This document shows positions 17,720 through 28,800 of a stretch of 64,000 bases of DNA, piece by piece. The stretch's first letter is position 1. Each line of letters begins with the position of its first letter. The notes below the pieces were generated by a model. The model ran no database searches and was not told the origin of the DNA. It saw only the letters and a program-made list of their open reading frames with translations. The translations under genes were made by a program, and so were the position numbers. The stretch lies in NCBI RefSeq assembly GCF_004138135.1, contig NZ_RYFD01000002.1, positions 1-64,000 on the forward strand. Direction: 5' to 3'. The stretch comes from Candidatus Oscillochloris fontis (GTDB lineage Bacteria; Chloroflexota; Chloroflexia; Chloroflexales; Chloroflexaceae).

Positions 17720-18831
17720 ATCCTTCCCGCCTTGATCGTCTGACCATCGCGATTCAGCGCTCTGGCCTCGCTGGCTTGGCGTTGATGCCCGATGCCAACC
17801 TGACCTACCTGAGTGGCCTGACCTTCCACCACGGGAAGCGGCTGACCTTAGCGATCATTCCTGCCCAGGGGCCAGCCTGCATGATCATCCCGGCGCTGGA
17901 GGCGAGCCGGGTGGCTGCGAGCAGCCGGGTTCCATTGCGCCTCTTTCCCTGGGCCGATACCGAGGGGCCGATGCAGGCGACAACCCTGGCGCTGAATGCA
18001 GCCTTCGGTGCGCAGCCGCGCAATCTGGTGCTGGGGGTGGAGTATACCGCGCTGCGGATGATGGAACTACGGGCGCTGGAGGCGGCATGGCCGGAAGTGC
18101 AGGTGGTTGATGCGACCAACCTCATGGCCGAATTGCGGATGGTGAAGGACGCAGATGAAGTGGCGATCATGGAGCGCGCCGCCCAGATCGTTGAGGCCGG
18201 GTTGGCCCAGGCGATCCGCCAGATCCAGGTGGGGATGAGCGAGCGCCAACTCTCACGCATCGTGAGCGCCGAAATTCTCGCTGCTGGCGCTGAGGGTGAG
18301 AGCTTTGAGAATATTATCGCCTCAGGGCCAAACGGAGCCAACCCGCACCATAGTAACAGTGAGCGCACCTTGCAGCCGGGGGATCTGATCATCATTGATT
18401 GTGGGGCGCGCTACCAGGGCTACATCTCCGACACCACCCGCACGGTGGCCTTGGGCGAACCCGACACTGAAGCACGCCAGATCTACGAGTTGGTGCGCGA
18501 GGCCAATGCGGCGGGCCGCGCTGCGGCGCGCCCAGGGGCCACGCCAAGCCAGATTGATGCCGCGACCCGTCAGGTGATCGCCGCCGCTGGCTATGGCGAT
18601 GCCTTCATCCACCGCACTGGCCACGGGATTGGGATCGAGGTTCACGAGTGGCCCAATATTCTCGCTGGTAATGATATGCCCCTGGCACCCGGTACGACCT
18701 TCACGATTGAACCGGGGATCTACCTGCCGGGGAAACTGGGCGTGCGGATTGAGGATGATATGCTGATTACCCCCGATGGGGCGCGCAGCCTGACCCAAAT
18801 GCCCCGCGAGTTGCAAATTGTAGCTGCATAA
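17716..18831 (+). CDS. M24-family Xaa-Pro aminopeptidase/dipeptidase
   Basis: A 371-residue protein with the creatinase-like N-terminal domain (about 1-130) and pita-bread catalytic domain (about 140-365). Metal ligands can be placed: Asp in IIDCGARY and in YISDTTRTV, His in HRTGHGIGIEVHE, and Glu in FTIEPGIYL and VRIEDDML. These two-metal enzymes cleave Xaa-Pro bonds in peptides in the cytoplasm. Start ATG 17716 overlaps the recombinase stop, and an AGGAAG site lies just upstream. The pairing with a recombinase probably reflects co-transcription only. The 120-bp gap that follows, up to the convergent zwf, holds nothing recognisable. Confidence 0.93.
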   Translation: MNPSRLDRLTIAIQRSGLAGLALMPDANLTYLSGLTFHHGKRLTLAIIPAQGPACMIIPALEASRVAASSRVPLRLFPWADTEGPMQATTLALNAAFGAQPRNLVLGVEYTALRMMELRALEAAWPEVQVVDATNLMAELRMVKDADEVAIMERAAQIVEAGLAQAIRQIQVGMSERQLSRIVSAEILAAGAEGESFENIIASGPNGANPHHSNSERTLQPGDLIIIDCGARYQGYISDTTRTVALGEPDTEARQIYELVREANAAGRAAARPGATPSQIDAATRQVIAAAGYGDAFIHRTGHGIGIEVHEWPNILAGNDMPLAPGTTFTIEPGIYLPGKLGVRIEDDMLITPDGARSLTQMPRELQIVAA

Positions 18832-18951
18832 TCATTGTTAGCCCGTGCATATACGGTTCAGAGCAGTGGGGCATATGAGGAAATCTTCGATGCCCTTCGC
18901 AACGGCACCACGACGCTGCTGGTCGGTGAGTTGAGCGGCGGTAAGCACTAC

Positions 18952-20460
18952 CTACATCCGCCGCCAGCGGCGCTTCTCACGCGCAAGCAACTCCATCGCC
19001 GCGTCCGGCCCCCAACTCCCGCGTGGGTAGGTGGCGGGTACAGGGGCGTGCGGGCTGTCCCAATGCTCAAGAACGGGCGTGATCAAGGCCCATGCGGCCT
19101 CGACCTCATCGCGGCGGATGAAGAGCGTGGCGTCACCCAAGAGCACATCGAGCAGCAAACGCTCGTAGGCTTCGGGAGTAGAATCGGTAAACCCCGCCGC
19201 ATAGCGGAAGTCGAGCGCCACCGGGCGTAACGCCATCTCCGGGCCGGGTGGCTTCAGCCCGATCTGAAGTGTGATCGCCTCGTCGGGTTGGATACGCAGC
19301 ACCAGCAAATTGGGTTCCATCTCATCGGCAGGGCCAACGTGATCCTCATGCTCGGCGTGGCTGAAGAGCGAGAGCGGCGGTTGGCGAAACTGAATGACCA
19401 CCTCGGTGAGGCGTTGCTGCAACGCCTTGCCGGTGCGCAGGTAGAAGGGCACCCCCGCCCAGCGCCAGTTATCAATCTGGAGCCGCAGCGCCACAAAGGT
19501 CTCGGTGGTAGATGTCGGAGCCACGCCGGATTCATCGTGGTAGCCCGCATACTGGCCACGTACCGCGAGATGATCAATAGACTCGTGGGCCAGGGTGCGG
19601 ATGGCTTGGAGCACCTTCACCTTCTCGTTGCGTACCGCCTCAGCATTGAAGGTCGCGGGTGGTTCCATGGCGATCAGTGCCAAGACCTGCAAGATATGGT
19701 TCTGGAGCATATCGCGGATGGCTCCGGCGCTATCATAATAACCACCGCGTCCCTCAACTCCAATCTCCTCGGCAACCGTGATCTGCACATGGTCAATATA
19801 GTTATGGTTCCAGAGCGGCTCGAAGATACTATTGCCCAAGCGGAAGGCGAGGATGTTCTGCACCGTCTCCTTGCCGAGGTAGTGATCAATACGGTAGACC
19901 TGGCGCTCGTGGAAGATACTGAGCACATGGGCATTGAGCGCCTCAGCACTGGCCAGGTCATGGCCGAAGGGCTTCTCGATCACAATCCGCGTCCAGCCGT
20001 GGCTGCCCGGTTGGGCCAGCGCCGCCCCCTGGAGCCCCGCCGCCCCCAGGTGGCTGATGATACCGGGGTAGGCTTCGGGGGGCGTGGCGAGGTAGAAGAG
20101 GCGGTGGCCATGCCCCGCCACCACCCCGGCTTCCACTTCGAGGTGCTCGATGCGCTCGCGCAGGCTGACAAAGCCCTGCGGGTCATCAAAGTTGGCGGCG
20201 TGGTAGAAGAGTTGCGTGGCGAATCGCTCCCAATTCTCCGCATCAAGGGGCTGCACACGCCCATGCGCCACCACCCCCGCCCGCTGCTCGGCGCGGAACT
20301 GGGCATCGCTCTTGGCACGGCGTGCATAGCCGATGACGCGCAGATTGCCCGGTAACAACCCCTCGCGGCAGAGTTGGAAGAGCGCCGGGATCAACTTGCG
20401 CTGGGTCAGATCGCCTGATGCGCCGAAGATCACGAGGCTGATTGGTGTGGGGTGGTGCAT
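18952..20460 (-). CDS. zwf: glucose-6-phosphate 1-dehydrogenase
   Basis: A 502-residue enzyme of normal length. The NADP-binding motif GASGDLTQRKLIPALF (about 14-29) and active-site RIDHYLGKETVQN are intact. It oxidises glucose 6-phosphate to 6-phosphogluconolactone, the first oxidative pentose-phosphate step. The usual partners (gnd, pgl, opcA) are not nearby. It begins only 9 bp after the stop of the large FG-GAP protein gene on the same strand, so it may be read through from that operon, although a housekeeping role is expected. The ATG at 20460 has a weak AAGG site. Confidence 0.95.
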   Translation of the reverse strand: MHHPTPISLVIFGASGDLTQRKLIPALFQLCREGLLPGNLRVIGYARRAKSDAQFRAEQRAGVVAHGRVQPLDAENWERFATQLFYHAANFDDPQGFVSLRERIEHLEVEAGVVAGHGHRLFYLATPPEAYPGIISHLGAAGLQGAALAQPGSHGWTRIVIEKPFGHDLASAEALNAHVLSIFHERQVYRIDHYLGKETVQNILAFRLGNSIFEPLWNHNYIDHVQITVAEEIGVEGRGGYYDSAGAIRDMLQNHILQVLALIAMEPPATFNAEAVRNEKVKVLQAIRTLAHESIDHLAVRGQYAGYHDESGVAPTSTTETFVALRLQIDNWRWAGVPFYLRTGKALQQRLTEVVIQFRQPPLSLFSHAEHEDHVGPADEMEPNLLVLRIQPDEAITLQIGLKPPGPEMALRPVALDFRYAAGFTDSTPEAYERLLLDVLLGDATLFIRRDEVEAAWALITPVLEHWDSPHAPVPATYPRGSWGPDAAMELLAREKRRWRRM

Positions 20461-20469
20461 AGAAATACC

Positions 20470-23400
20470 TTATCGACTCACCAACGGCAAATAGACCCCA
20501 TACTGCATGATTTCAATCGGGCGGCTATTCTCCCAGATCGCTGTACCAACTTCCTGACCCGCCACAAAGAAGGTGAGCGTTTGGCCAGGTATGCCACACC
20601 CGGCTGGGGTGGTCAGGCTGGCTGCGGGCACCTTGATCTTCATCTGGGTAGCATGTTGAATCTGGCTGCTCGCACACACCGTCGTACCACTCCGAGCCTC
20701 AACCACTTGGCCCACACTCACCGGATGAACCAGCGTGGCATAGAAGGTAGCCGGAGGCTGCGGTACCGTCGCGAGGCTGGCGTTAAGCTGCGGTGGTGCC
20801 CCATTGGGCGGCACGATAAACCAGTAGCCATTGCCATACTCTAGGCTATCGAGATCATTCACCCAATTCGGCACCGCGTAGTCATAGATCTTCCAAGGGT
20901 TGGCGCTATCGGTGGGAGTATGACTATGGATGGTGGTGTAGTGAACTCCGGCTTGGGCATTCAGGCGCGCCGTAGCGGCACTGATGCTCTCGATTTTTGA
21001 CCAAGGGTACGAGATGAGATTCCAGCCTTCGCGCACATCCAGTTGGGTCATCAGGGCATAAATACCTGGGCCAACCGCCATCGCGGCGATCTCATTGCGA
21101 TCTGTATCGTTATGGGTGGTAGTGAGTTGACGCCAACCTGTTCCGGCACTCCAATAGTAGAGCGCAAGTCCACCTTCCGTACCGGCGGGCATTTCTTGTT
21201 CCAGATAGGCAATCGTGACTGCCATCTGATTATCTGCCATCTGGGTGGCATTCAGGTTTGAGATGACCCGATAGGGTTGGCCGACCACGACCATCCATGG
21301 TGGCGGGGTGGGAATCTGGGCTGCACTCTGGATCGAGTAGTAGGTGTAATCCTTCAATGGATTGCTATAGATCATCAACTGACCGTCGCTGGATATGGCT
21401 ACCGGTGCCGGACGACAATTGGGTGGGGTACATGGTGGGGTATTGGGTGGCCCAGCAACCCCCGCAGCGGGCACACTCCCCACCCGCACATAGTCGGCTA
21501 CAACCATCAGATCTGGGGCTTGATCTGGGCTAGGTGGTTCTTGCACCAGCACCTTAGCATATTGTACATTCTCAAGCTCAAGCGTTGCCGCATAGGCCGT
21601 CTTATCGGGGCTGAGAATGAGCGTAGCCTCCACCGGATCACCCACCAAGGGGAAGATCCGCGCCTGCAATGTCAGGTTCGGGCGCGCATTGGTCACCCCG
21701 GCTGCCGGGATCGTAATGGTGAGGGAATCATTCCCCACCGGGGTCATGATCACATCGGGTTGCCAGTTGGGGCGGCTATTCAGGATCAGCGTACTGGTGC
21801 TGTCACTCATGATCGTACAGCCAACCAGATCGAGGAGCGGATCATAGACACACAGCGTATCGCCCGCCGCCGCGCCGTAAGCAATCACCTGATCACGGGT
21901 CGGTGCGCCCAGATCAATGGCCTTACTGCCATCCTGTTTGAAGAGGAAGGCGCGTGTACGCGAACCGGGTGTGTAGGTGTAGCGGCTGCCACTCTCATAC
22001 TGTAACGCAATGATCGGCGTGGTCAGGGCCATCTGCGGGCGATCACCCTGGATCGCAACACTCGTGAGCGCAAGACGCAACCCCGAAGGGCCGGGCACCG
22101 CATTAAAACTAGCCGGGACATTCAGCGGGGTATAGAAGCGCTTGATCGTCTCCCAGTCAGCCCGTTGCAGTTCGAGTTGCGAGAAAGTACGGCTACAGTT
22201 GGCATCCCACGCGGCGGTACGCGGGTGGAACTCGCTATAATCATCGCGGTAGGGGTCGCTCATCGCACCGGGGCAGGTGCTGATACTAATCACTTTACCC
22301 TCGGTATTGCGGCCAATATAGTTATCATCCAGGAAGAAGGCATAGTGGCCGATCTCGTGGGCCAGTGCGCGCGCCCAATCTTCGCCCACCGTTCCAGTCT
22401 GGCCGCCATAACGGCTCCAGATACTGCCCATCGAGACACTGCCGGGGGTGTAGGTGCGGCTGGTGATCGGGGCATCAACAATAGATGTTCGGGCGATCCC
22501 ACCTAGATCGGCATAGGGCCGCAGGCGGTTGGTGGCATAGACATGCACGCCCGCTTCAGGTGGGTTACTCCCATCGGCGATGACGCGCAAGGTGCCGAGC
22601 GCCGCTTGACCATCAGTCCAGTCGTAGAGCAGCTCACTGGCACGTTCGAGATCATTCTGCAAGCGCAGGAGGAAGGCCGGATCGTTGCGGGCATCCCACT
22701 CCAGATAGATCGGCAGATCAAACAGGTAGAGCGGGCGATCCGTGCTGGCTTCAAGGGTCTGGACACTATTGAGTTGGCGTGTCACTTGAATAGTTGGGCG
22801 CCCCGTATCGGCAGCAATCGGGCTAGTATAGAAGAGGCGCACATCGCGCAGATCACTGGGTTGGGAAGGGGCTGGTGCCAATGCCGCGAGGTAGTCACCT
22901 TCGGCAACCACCCCACGCCCCATCAGGTAGCCCTGTGTGTTAGTGGTGAGCGTGGTGCCAGTGCTATCACTCAGCGCCGTACCGCCGCGATTCTGGCTTG
23001 CAGTGAGCCGATAGACCAGCGCGTTGGTGGCAGGAGCACCATCAAGCATTACCCGAATCTGCGTGCCACGCACGCGGAAGAGCATGCTGCTACTCACCCC
23101 CATAGCGCGTGGAACACTCCCGGCGGTCTGACTAGGGTAGCGGTAAATGCCGGAGGCACCAGTACCGGGGCCAGGCGTTACAGCGGCTTGGAGGCGGATC
23201 ATGACCGTATCTGAACTGCCAAAGAAACCGCTGGCGAAGGTGTCCCAACTCAGGTCGAAGCTATTGCCGCTAGCTGGTGCCGCAATGCCTTGCAACGCTG
23301 CCGCACTGATCACCGCAGGTTGCCACGTTCCCCCGCCATCAAGTGAGTAGAAAGCGCGCAACGCCCCCACATGGTTGGATTGGGGATCAGCGAGGCTCAC

Positions 23401-25890
23401 CGGCAGACTGATCGTGGTGGTCTCGATATAGCGAGCCGTAGCCAGCAGATTGGCAGACGGGGTATCGGGGGCACGAATATGCACCTGCGGAGGGGTATCA
23501 TGTGGGGTTGCAATACCAGCTAGGCCATTGAGGTAGATCTGACCAGAGGCATTAAAGACGGCGACTGCCAGATCGAGATCACCATCAAGATCAGCATCAC
23601 CGAGAGCAATACCTCGGCTTGCTTGTACCGTTGGTTGCCAATTGGTATCAAGGCTAAGATTTCCGCTACTATTGCGGTAGAGTTGGTTCGCTTGCCCATT
23701 ATTAGCCACCACAAGATCGAGATCACCATCATAATCCACATCAGCCCAAGCAAGTCCAGTCGTGGCATCTAGTTCGGGCATCCAACTAGGATCGAGAAGC
23801 AGTTTTCCGCTCATATTGCGGTAGAGTTGGTTCGGTTGGTTCAGTGCCCCAATGGCCAGATCGAGGTCGCCATCCGCATCCACATCGCCCCAGGCAAGCG
23901 CACGAGCTTGGCTGCTGCTAGAGGTTTGCCATGCAGTCGAATCAAGACTCAATTGACCATTGGTATTGCGATAGAACTGACCAGCTTCGCTTGAATTGGC
24001 AAGCGCCAGATCGAGGTCACCATCGCCATCCATATCGCCCCAGGCAACTGCGTAGGTATCTGCTGTTGCGCTAGGTTCCAGATCAGTGGTAGCGCTGAAG
24101 CCGCTCCCGCTACAGACCCCCGTCGTATTCGGATTGCAGTTATTGCGATAGAGTACGCTGCCCTGATCAACCCCAACCGCCAGATCGAGATCGCTATCGC
24201 CATCCACATCGCCCCAGGCAAGGCTGCGCACAGTGCCACTACTGATGGTAATGGTGCTTGGGGTATTGAAACCGCTACCATTGTGTTGCAGGAGTATCAC
24301 ACGGCTTGCGCCACCAATCGCCAGATCGAGCCGACCATCATGGTTCAGATCGCCCCAGGCGAGCGCATTGGCATTCAGGCTACTTGTGTCTTGCCAGAAT
24401 GGTGCAGGGGCAAAGCTGGGAGCTTGGCTACACACATCGGCAGCGGTCGGGTTACAGGTATTGAGCAAGACCTGGCTATTGGTCTGGGACGCAAGCGCCA
24501 GATCGAGGTCACCATCGCCATCCACATCGCCCCAGGCCAGCGCACGGCTGGCCAAAGAGGGCAGATTCCAACCAGTTGCAAGATTGAAGCCGCTACTCAG
24601 GGTATTGCGATAGATCAGGAGTGGTTGATTTTCGTTGACGAGTACCAGATCGAGGCTGCCATCATTATCGAGATCGCCCCAGGCGATGCCTTTAGTCTTG
24701 AGCGAGGCTGAGGGTTGCCACGTTGGTTCAGGCTCCAGAGTTCCGCTATTGTTACGGTAGAGTTGGCTCCTCTGGTTTAAATTGCCCACAGCCAGATCAA
24801 GATCGCCATCGCCATCCAGATCACCCCAGGCTATGCTCGTGGTAGCATTGCTCCCCATACTCTGATCGGGCAGATTGGCTAAACCGATAGTACCACTACA
24901 TATTCCATTGACGGGGTTACAGGTATTCAAGAAGATCGCATTACCATCACCGTTGTTACCCACGGCAAGATCAAGATCAGCATCGCCATCCACATCGCCC
25001 CAGGCGAAGGCTGAGGCATTGGAAGCATTGCTGGTTGGTTCCCATCCATTCAGGGTCAGGCCAAAAGGTGTGCTACACACCCCAGCGTTGGGGTTACAGG
25101 TATTGAGGTAGAGTTGGGCGGGGGCATTTACATAGCCCAACACCAGATCGAGGTCGCCATCGCCATCCACATCGGCCAAGGCGAGGCTCTGCGTGCTGGG
25201 GAAGGGGTTGGTTTGCCACGTAGCTGGGCTTCCCATATTCCCCGTGCCATCATTACGATAGATCTGGCTGGCCTCTCCTTGATTGCCGAGCACGAGATCG
25301 AGGTCACCATCGCCATCCACATCACCCCAGGCCATGCTGGTGGTGTTAGGGGTATCGCTGGTCTGCCAGATGGTTGAGTTGCTGAGGCTGATGCCGATGG
25401 ACATTCCGCATGGATCACCGGGTTCGCCGCTCTTCACACTACAATTGCGGTAGATCTGACTAGCCTGCCCTTGGTTGGCAAGGCTCAGGTCAAGATCACC
25501 ATCGCCATCCACATCAACCAGGGCAACCCCCACACTCAGTGCGGGAGCCGGAGCCTCCCAGATCAGGCTGTTACTCATCGTACTACTCGTACTGCATGGG
25601 TCATCCGGCCTGCCCGTGCGGATGCTACAGTTGCGATAGACCCGGCTGGGTTGATTATAGTTAGCTACGGCGAGATCAAGATCGCCATCGCCATCCACAT
25701 CGCCCCAGGCTACTGCCCGTCCGGGTTGCGAGGTCGCTCCCATCCACACCAAAGAAAATGTATCACTCGCAGCCTGGGCGGTTGGCGTCACCAGTGCAGG
25801 AATCAGGGTAAGAACAATGCTCATTAGAGCAAAGAGGCCGATCATCCGCATCCAGCGCGACTGGTTTGTGAGTAGCATTAGAGATTTCAT
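20470..25890 (-). CDS. giant secreted FG-GAP/VCBS repeat protein with a zincin metalloprotease motif
   Basis: An 1806-residue secreted protein. It has a signal peptide of about 40 residues ending PTAQA, then fourteen FG-GAP repeats (about 45-790) of the type AWGDVDGDGDLDLAVAN, each with a DxDxDGxxD calcium-loop pattern. Fourteen would suit two seven-bladed propellers. Beta-sandwich-like segments follow, then HEIGHYAFFLD (about H1178, H1182, D1188), a gluzincin/metzincin-type site with Asp as possible third ligand. More beta-rich modules follow and the protein ends GVYLPLVSR. ATG 25890 is preferred over GTG 25899 because GGGAG lies 8 bases upstream. Its frame overlaps the end of the nSTAND gene. 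It is likely a surface adhesin or protease; the link to the CHAT/nSTAND genes is inferred from operon structure. Confidence 0.85.
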   Translation of the reverse strand: MKSLMLLTNQSRWMRMIGLFALMSIVLTLIPALVTPTAQAASDTFSLVWMGATSQPGRAVAWGDVDGDGDLDLAVANYNQPSRVYRNCSIRTGRPDDPCSTSSTMSNSLIWEAPAPALSVGVALVDVDGDGDLDLSLANQGQASQIYRNCSVKSGEPGDPCGMSIGISLSNSTIWQTSDTPNTTSMAWGDVDGDGDLDLVLGNQGEASQIYRNDGTGNMGSPATWQTNPFPSTQSLALADVDGDGDLDLVLGYVNAPAQLYLNTCNPNAGVCSTPFGLTLNGWEPTSNASNASAFAWGDVDGDADLDLAVGNNGDGNAIFLNTCNPVNGICSGTIGLANLPDQSMGSNATTSIAWGDLDGDGDLDLAVGNLNQRSQLYRNNSGTLEPEPTWQPSASLKTKGIAWGDLDNDGSLDLVLVNENQPLLIYRNTLSSGFNLATGWNLPSLASRALAWGDVDGDGDLDLALASQTNSQVLLNTCNPTAADVCSQAPSFAPAPFWQDTSSLNANALAWGDLNHDGRLDLAIGGASRVILLQHNGSGFNTPSTITISSGTVRSLAWGDVDGDSDLDLAVGVDQGSVLYRNNCNPNTTGVCSGSGFSATTDLEPSATADTYAVAWGDMDGDGDLDLALANSSEAGQFYRNTNGQLSLDSTAWQTSSSSQARALAWGDVDADGDLDLAIGALNQPNQLYRNMSGKLLLDPSWMPELDATTGLAWADVDYDGDLDLVVANNGQANQLYRNSSGNLSLDTNWQPTVQASRGIALGDADLDGDLDLAVAVFNASGQIYLNGLAGIATPHDTPPQVHIRAPDTPSANLLATARYIETTTISLPVSLADPQSNHVGALRAFYSLDGGGTWQPAVISAAALQGIAAPASGNSFDLSWDTFASGFFGSSDTVMIRLQAAVTPGPGTGASGIYRYPSQTAGSVPRAMGVSSSMLFRVRGTQIRVMLDGAPATNALVYRLTASQNRGGTALSDSTGTTLTTNTQGYLMGRGVVAEGDYLAALAPAPSQPSDLRDVRLFYTSPIAADTGRPTIQVTRQLNSVQTLEASTDRPLYLFDLPIYLEWDARNDPAFLLRLQNDLERASELLYDWTDGQAALGTLRVIADGSNPPEAGVHVYATNRLRPYADLGGIARTSIVDAPITSRTYTPGSVSMGSIWSRYGGQTGTVGEDWARALAHEIGHYAFFLDDNYIGRNTEGKVISISTCPGAMSDPYRDDYSEFHPRTAAWDANCSRTFSQLELQRADWETIKRFYTPLNVPASFNAVPGPSGLRLALTSVAIQGDRPQMALTTPIIALQYESGSRYTYTPGSRTRAFLFKQDGSKAIDLGAPTRDQVIAYGAAAGDTLCVYDPLLDLVGCTIMSDSTSTLILNSRPNWQPDVIMTPVGNDSLTITIPAAGVTNARPNLTLQARIFPLVGDPVEATLILSPDKTAYAATLELENVQYAKVLVQEPPSPDQAPDLMVVADYVRVGSVPAAGVAGPPNTPPCTPPNCRPAPVAISSDGQLMIYSNPLKDYTYYSIQSAAQIPTPPPWMVVVGQPYRVISNLNATQMADNQMAVTIAYLEQEMPAGTEGGLALYYWSAGTGWRQLTTTHNDTDRNEIAAMAVGPGIYALMTQLDVREGWNLISYPWSKIESISAATARLNAQAGVHYTTIHSHTPTDSANPWKIYDYAVPNWVNDLDSLEYGNGYWFIVPPNGAPPQLNASLATVPQPPATFYATLVHPVSVGQVVEARSGTTVCASSQIQHATQMKIKVPAASLTTPAGCGIPGQTLTFFVAGQEVGTAIWENSRPIEIMQYGVYLPLVSR

Positions 25891-25895
25891 GGGAA

Positions 25896-28800
25896 TCACT
25901 CCCGACCTGATGGATTCCGAAGGTTTGGTTCAGGATTCCAGGTACATGGATCAATGGCATAGGTAGCACACTCATCACTGGTCAGATCACGGATGGTACG
26001 CTGGCTGGCACGTTCAATCAGTTGGTTGGCATTGAGCAGTGCGAGACGCACAAAACCACTTGCATCAGCTATGATCGCTTGGCTCCCATCGGGGCTGAAG
26101 CGCACATCATTGGGGCTGCGGCTGCCCATACTATTGAGCACGAGTTGCCCCGTCTGGCTCTCCCACACGCGCACACTTCCATCTACATTTGGGAATACAA
26201 CTTGGCTACCATCGGCATTAAAGCGTACCCGTTCTGCGCCGCTCGGGTTCTGCTCCAATACCAACTTGGTTCCATCTTCTATATTGTACACAGTTGGGGG
26301 CTGATTCTGCCACACAACCGCAAGCCGTAGCCCATGAGGACTCCATGCAACCGCCCTGGTGTTGTTGAAGGTATCGAGTTTGGGAATGAGTAGTCCCGCA
26401 GTCACATTCCAGATCAGGAGATCATTCTGGCTGGCGGCAGCCAAGAATTGCCCATCGGCACTCCAACTGAGGCTAGGGATATAGCTGGTCTCGGTGGGAA
26501 ATGCACGTTCAAGGCTCAGATCATCAACGGACCAGATGCGTACATTATCCTCGGCACCACTCGTGGCCAACATGCGGCCATCCGGGCTCCATGCAAGATC
26601 GTAGCACCCACCGGGGTGCGCCATGATCGTCCGTGGCGCATTCAGGTTCGCCAGCGACCAGAGATAGGCTGTGCCACTCGCACCAGCGGCGGCCAAGGTC
26701 TGGCCATCGGGGCTAAAGCTGGGGTTGATCAGGTAGTATTCATCGGTGGTGAGGGTGTCGAGCAGGGCTTGGCTGGTAGCATCCCACAGTCTGACCTGAT
26801 TGCCGTTGCCCGTACTGACGATCATACGCCCATCGGGGCTATACGCCACCCCGTAGACCGCTTGCCCATGCACAAGGTGCAGATCCCAACTACGGATGCT
26901 ACGATCATACCCCGCGCTGATCAACGTTGCGCTATCGGGCGCGAAGGCGATCCGAAAGACGGCTCCGCTATGATCGCGCAGGCTGATCAATTCCTGGCCT
27001 GCGGCAACATCCCAAAGCCGAATGGTTGTATCGTTGCTGGCAGAGGCCAGGAAGGCTCCGTTGGGCGCAAAGGCGAGCTGAAAGATCGAATCGCCATGCC
27101 CAAAGAGGGTGCGCTCTTCACGTTGGCTGGCTATATTCCAGACGTGAATGAGCTTATCTTGGCCACTAGTAACCAACTGGTTGCTTTGGAGCGGATGAAA
27201 GGCCAGCGTGTAGAGCGGGTAGCTCGCATCCTCCGCATTGCGGCGCTGATCCAACGCCACCACCAGATCCCCGCTCCTGACATCCCAAATCCGCGCCACC
27301 CCATCGTTGCCCGCTGTGGCTAACCAGCGCCCATCGGGGCTAAAATCGAGCGCATTGACCAGATCGGGATGCACGAGCGGCGGCGTAGCCGGGCTGAAAT
27401 CGTCGGTCTTGAGGAGGTAGAGCGTCGTACCATCATAGCTATTGGCACTCAGCAGTTGCCCATCGGGGCTAAACTGGATCTGGGCGGGCAGGGTCGGGCT
27501 ATAGATCATGGTCGTGCGCAGTAACGCCATCTCCGGGAAGTTCCACAGCCGGATGGCCCCATCGGCCCCACTGGTGGCCACAAGACGCCCATCGGGGCTG
27601 AAGGCAATGCCGTAGGTACCGCCCTCATGCGCCGGGTAGCGTTGCGCTTCCTCCAAACTTCCATCGTTTGGCCAACGCAAGACCTCACCATCAAAGGTCG
27701 TCCCCACAATATTCTGCCCATCGGGGCTAAGCGCCATGGCAGAGAGATTGGGGGTTTCCAGCACCCAACGCAACCGCGATTCCTGCACGGCTTGTTGGAG
27801 GATCTGGCGGATCTCAGGTAGGTCAGGATCACCCGCAGCGGTGGTATTGACGGCGCGCAGGGCGAGCAAGAGGGCACGCTGAGGGTTACTCTGGATCTGC
27901 GTATGGGCACCAGCAGCGAGTTCGCGGGCGCGGCTCATCCGCGAGGAGCTTTCGGCGGTCATACGCGCCATTTCGGCGTGCTGGTAGTTGGTATTGGCCT
28001 GGGTATAAAAGTTGAAGGCGACGATAAAGGCCACCAGCGCCAACCCGGCGGCAACTGAGGCTCCAATCGCAAGGTTGCGCATCCGGCGCGCAGTGCGGGC
28101 GCGCTCCTCAAGGCGACGCTGTTCTTCGCGACAATTCTCAAGGAAGAGCCGCTCTTGGCTGGTCAGTTCGTCCTGATAGGCGGCGGCCCACGTCTCAGCG
28201 TCAGCCAGTTCGGCCTCGCGGAAGAGTAGGCTGTCGGGTTGACCCTGAGCCGTCCAGATCTCGGCTTGGCGCTGCAACGGGCTGAGGTGCTCAGCAAACC
28301 AACGCGCATTATTGGCGCGAACCGGGGCAATCAGGCGATCATGGGCGAGTTCGAGCCACGACACCCCCCGGCGGCGCTCTTCGCGCACCACATAGGCGTT
28401 GGTGAGCGTATCAACCGTGGTCTCATTCAGCCCAAAGCTGGCCTCATTCCCGGCCAAGACCTGGCTGCGGAAGCCCTGGCGGGTGATCAACTGGGTGTCT
28501 ACCCACGAACGCACCGCCCGTTCACGCACCTGGCCCGCCGCTGCCGCTCGCGCCACCCCGCTGGCATAATACTCCTCCAGCGCGTTATCAATGCTCCCCA
28601 TCGCCGCCACATCACCCGCACTGATCATCTGGCCCGCCGTCGCCGGAGTGGGGAAACGGCGCTCCCAGAGGCGGTAGCAGACCACCTGCAACTGCACGGG
28701 TTCAACGTTCAGTCCGACTCGTTCGACGGCCTGCCCGCTACTATCCTGCACCACCACCTTGGCCAGATCGCGCGCTAAAGCCTCGGCCACCCCAGGTTCA

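Noticed and set aside
18835-19230. Plus-strand frame after the M24 peptidase
   Set aside because: It starts with TTG without a ribosome site and mostly overlaps the 3' end of zwf in antisense; the first 40 residues show no family.
19288-20355. 355-codon plus-strand frame opposite zwf
   Set aside because: It is antisense to a clear glucose-6-phosphate dehydrogenase and shows no family features.
21277-22005. Long open frames on the plus strand opposite the FG-GAP gene
   Set aside because: They mirror the codon pattern of the minus-strand gene, have no ribosome sites or recognisable domains, and lie wholly inside a well-supported coding region.
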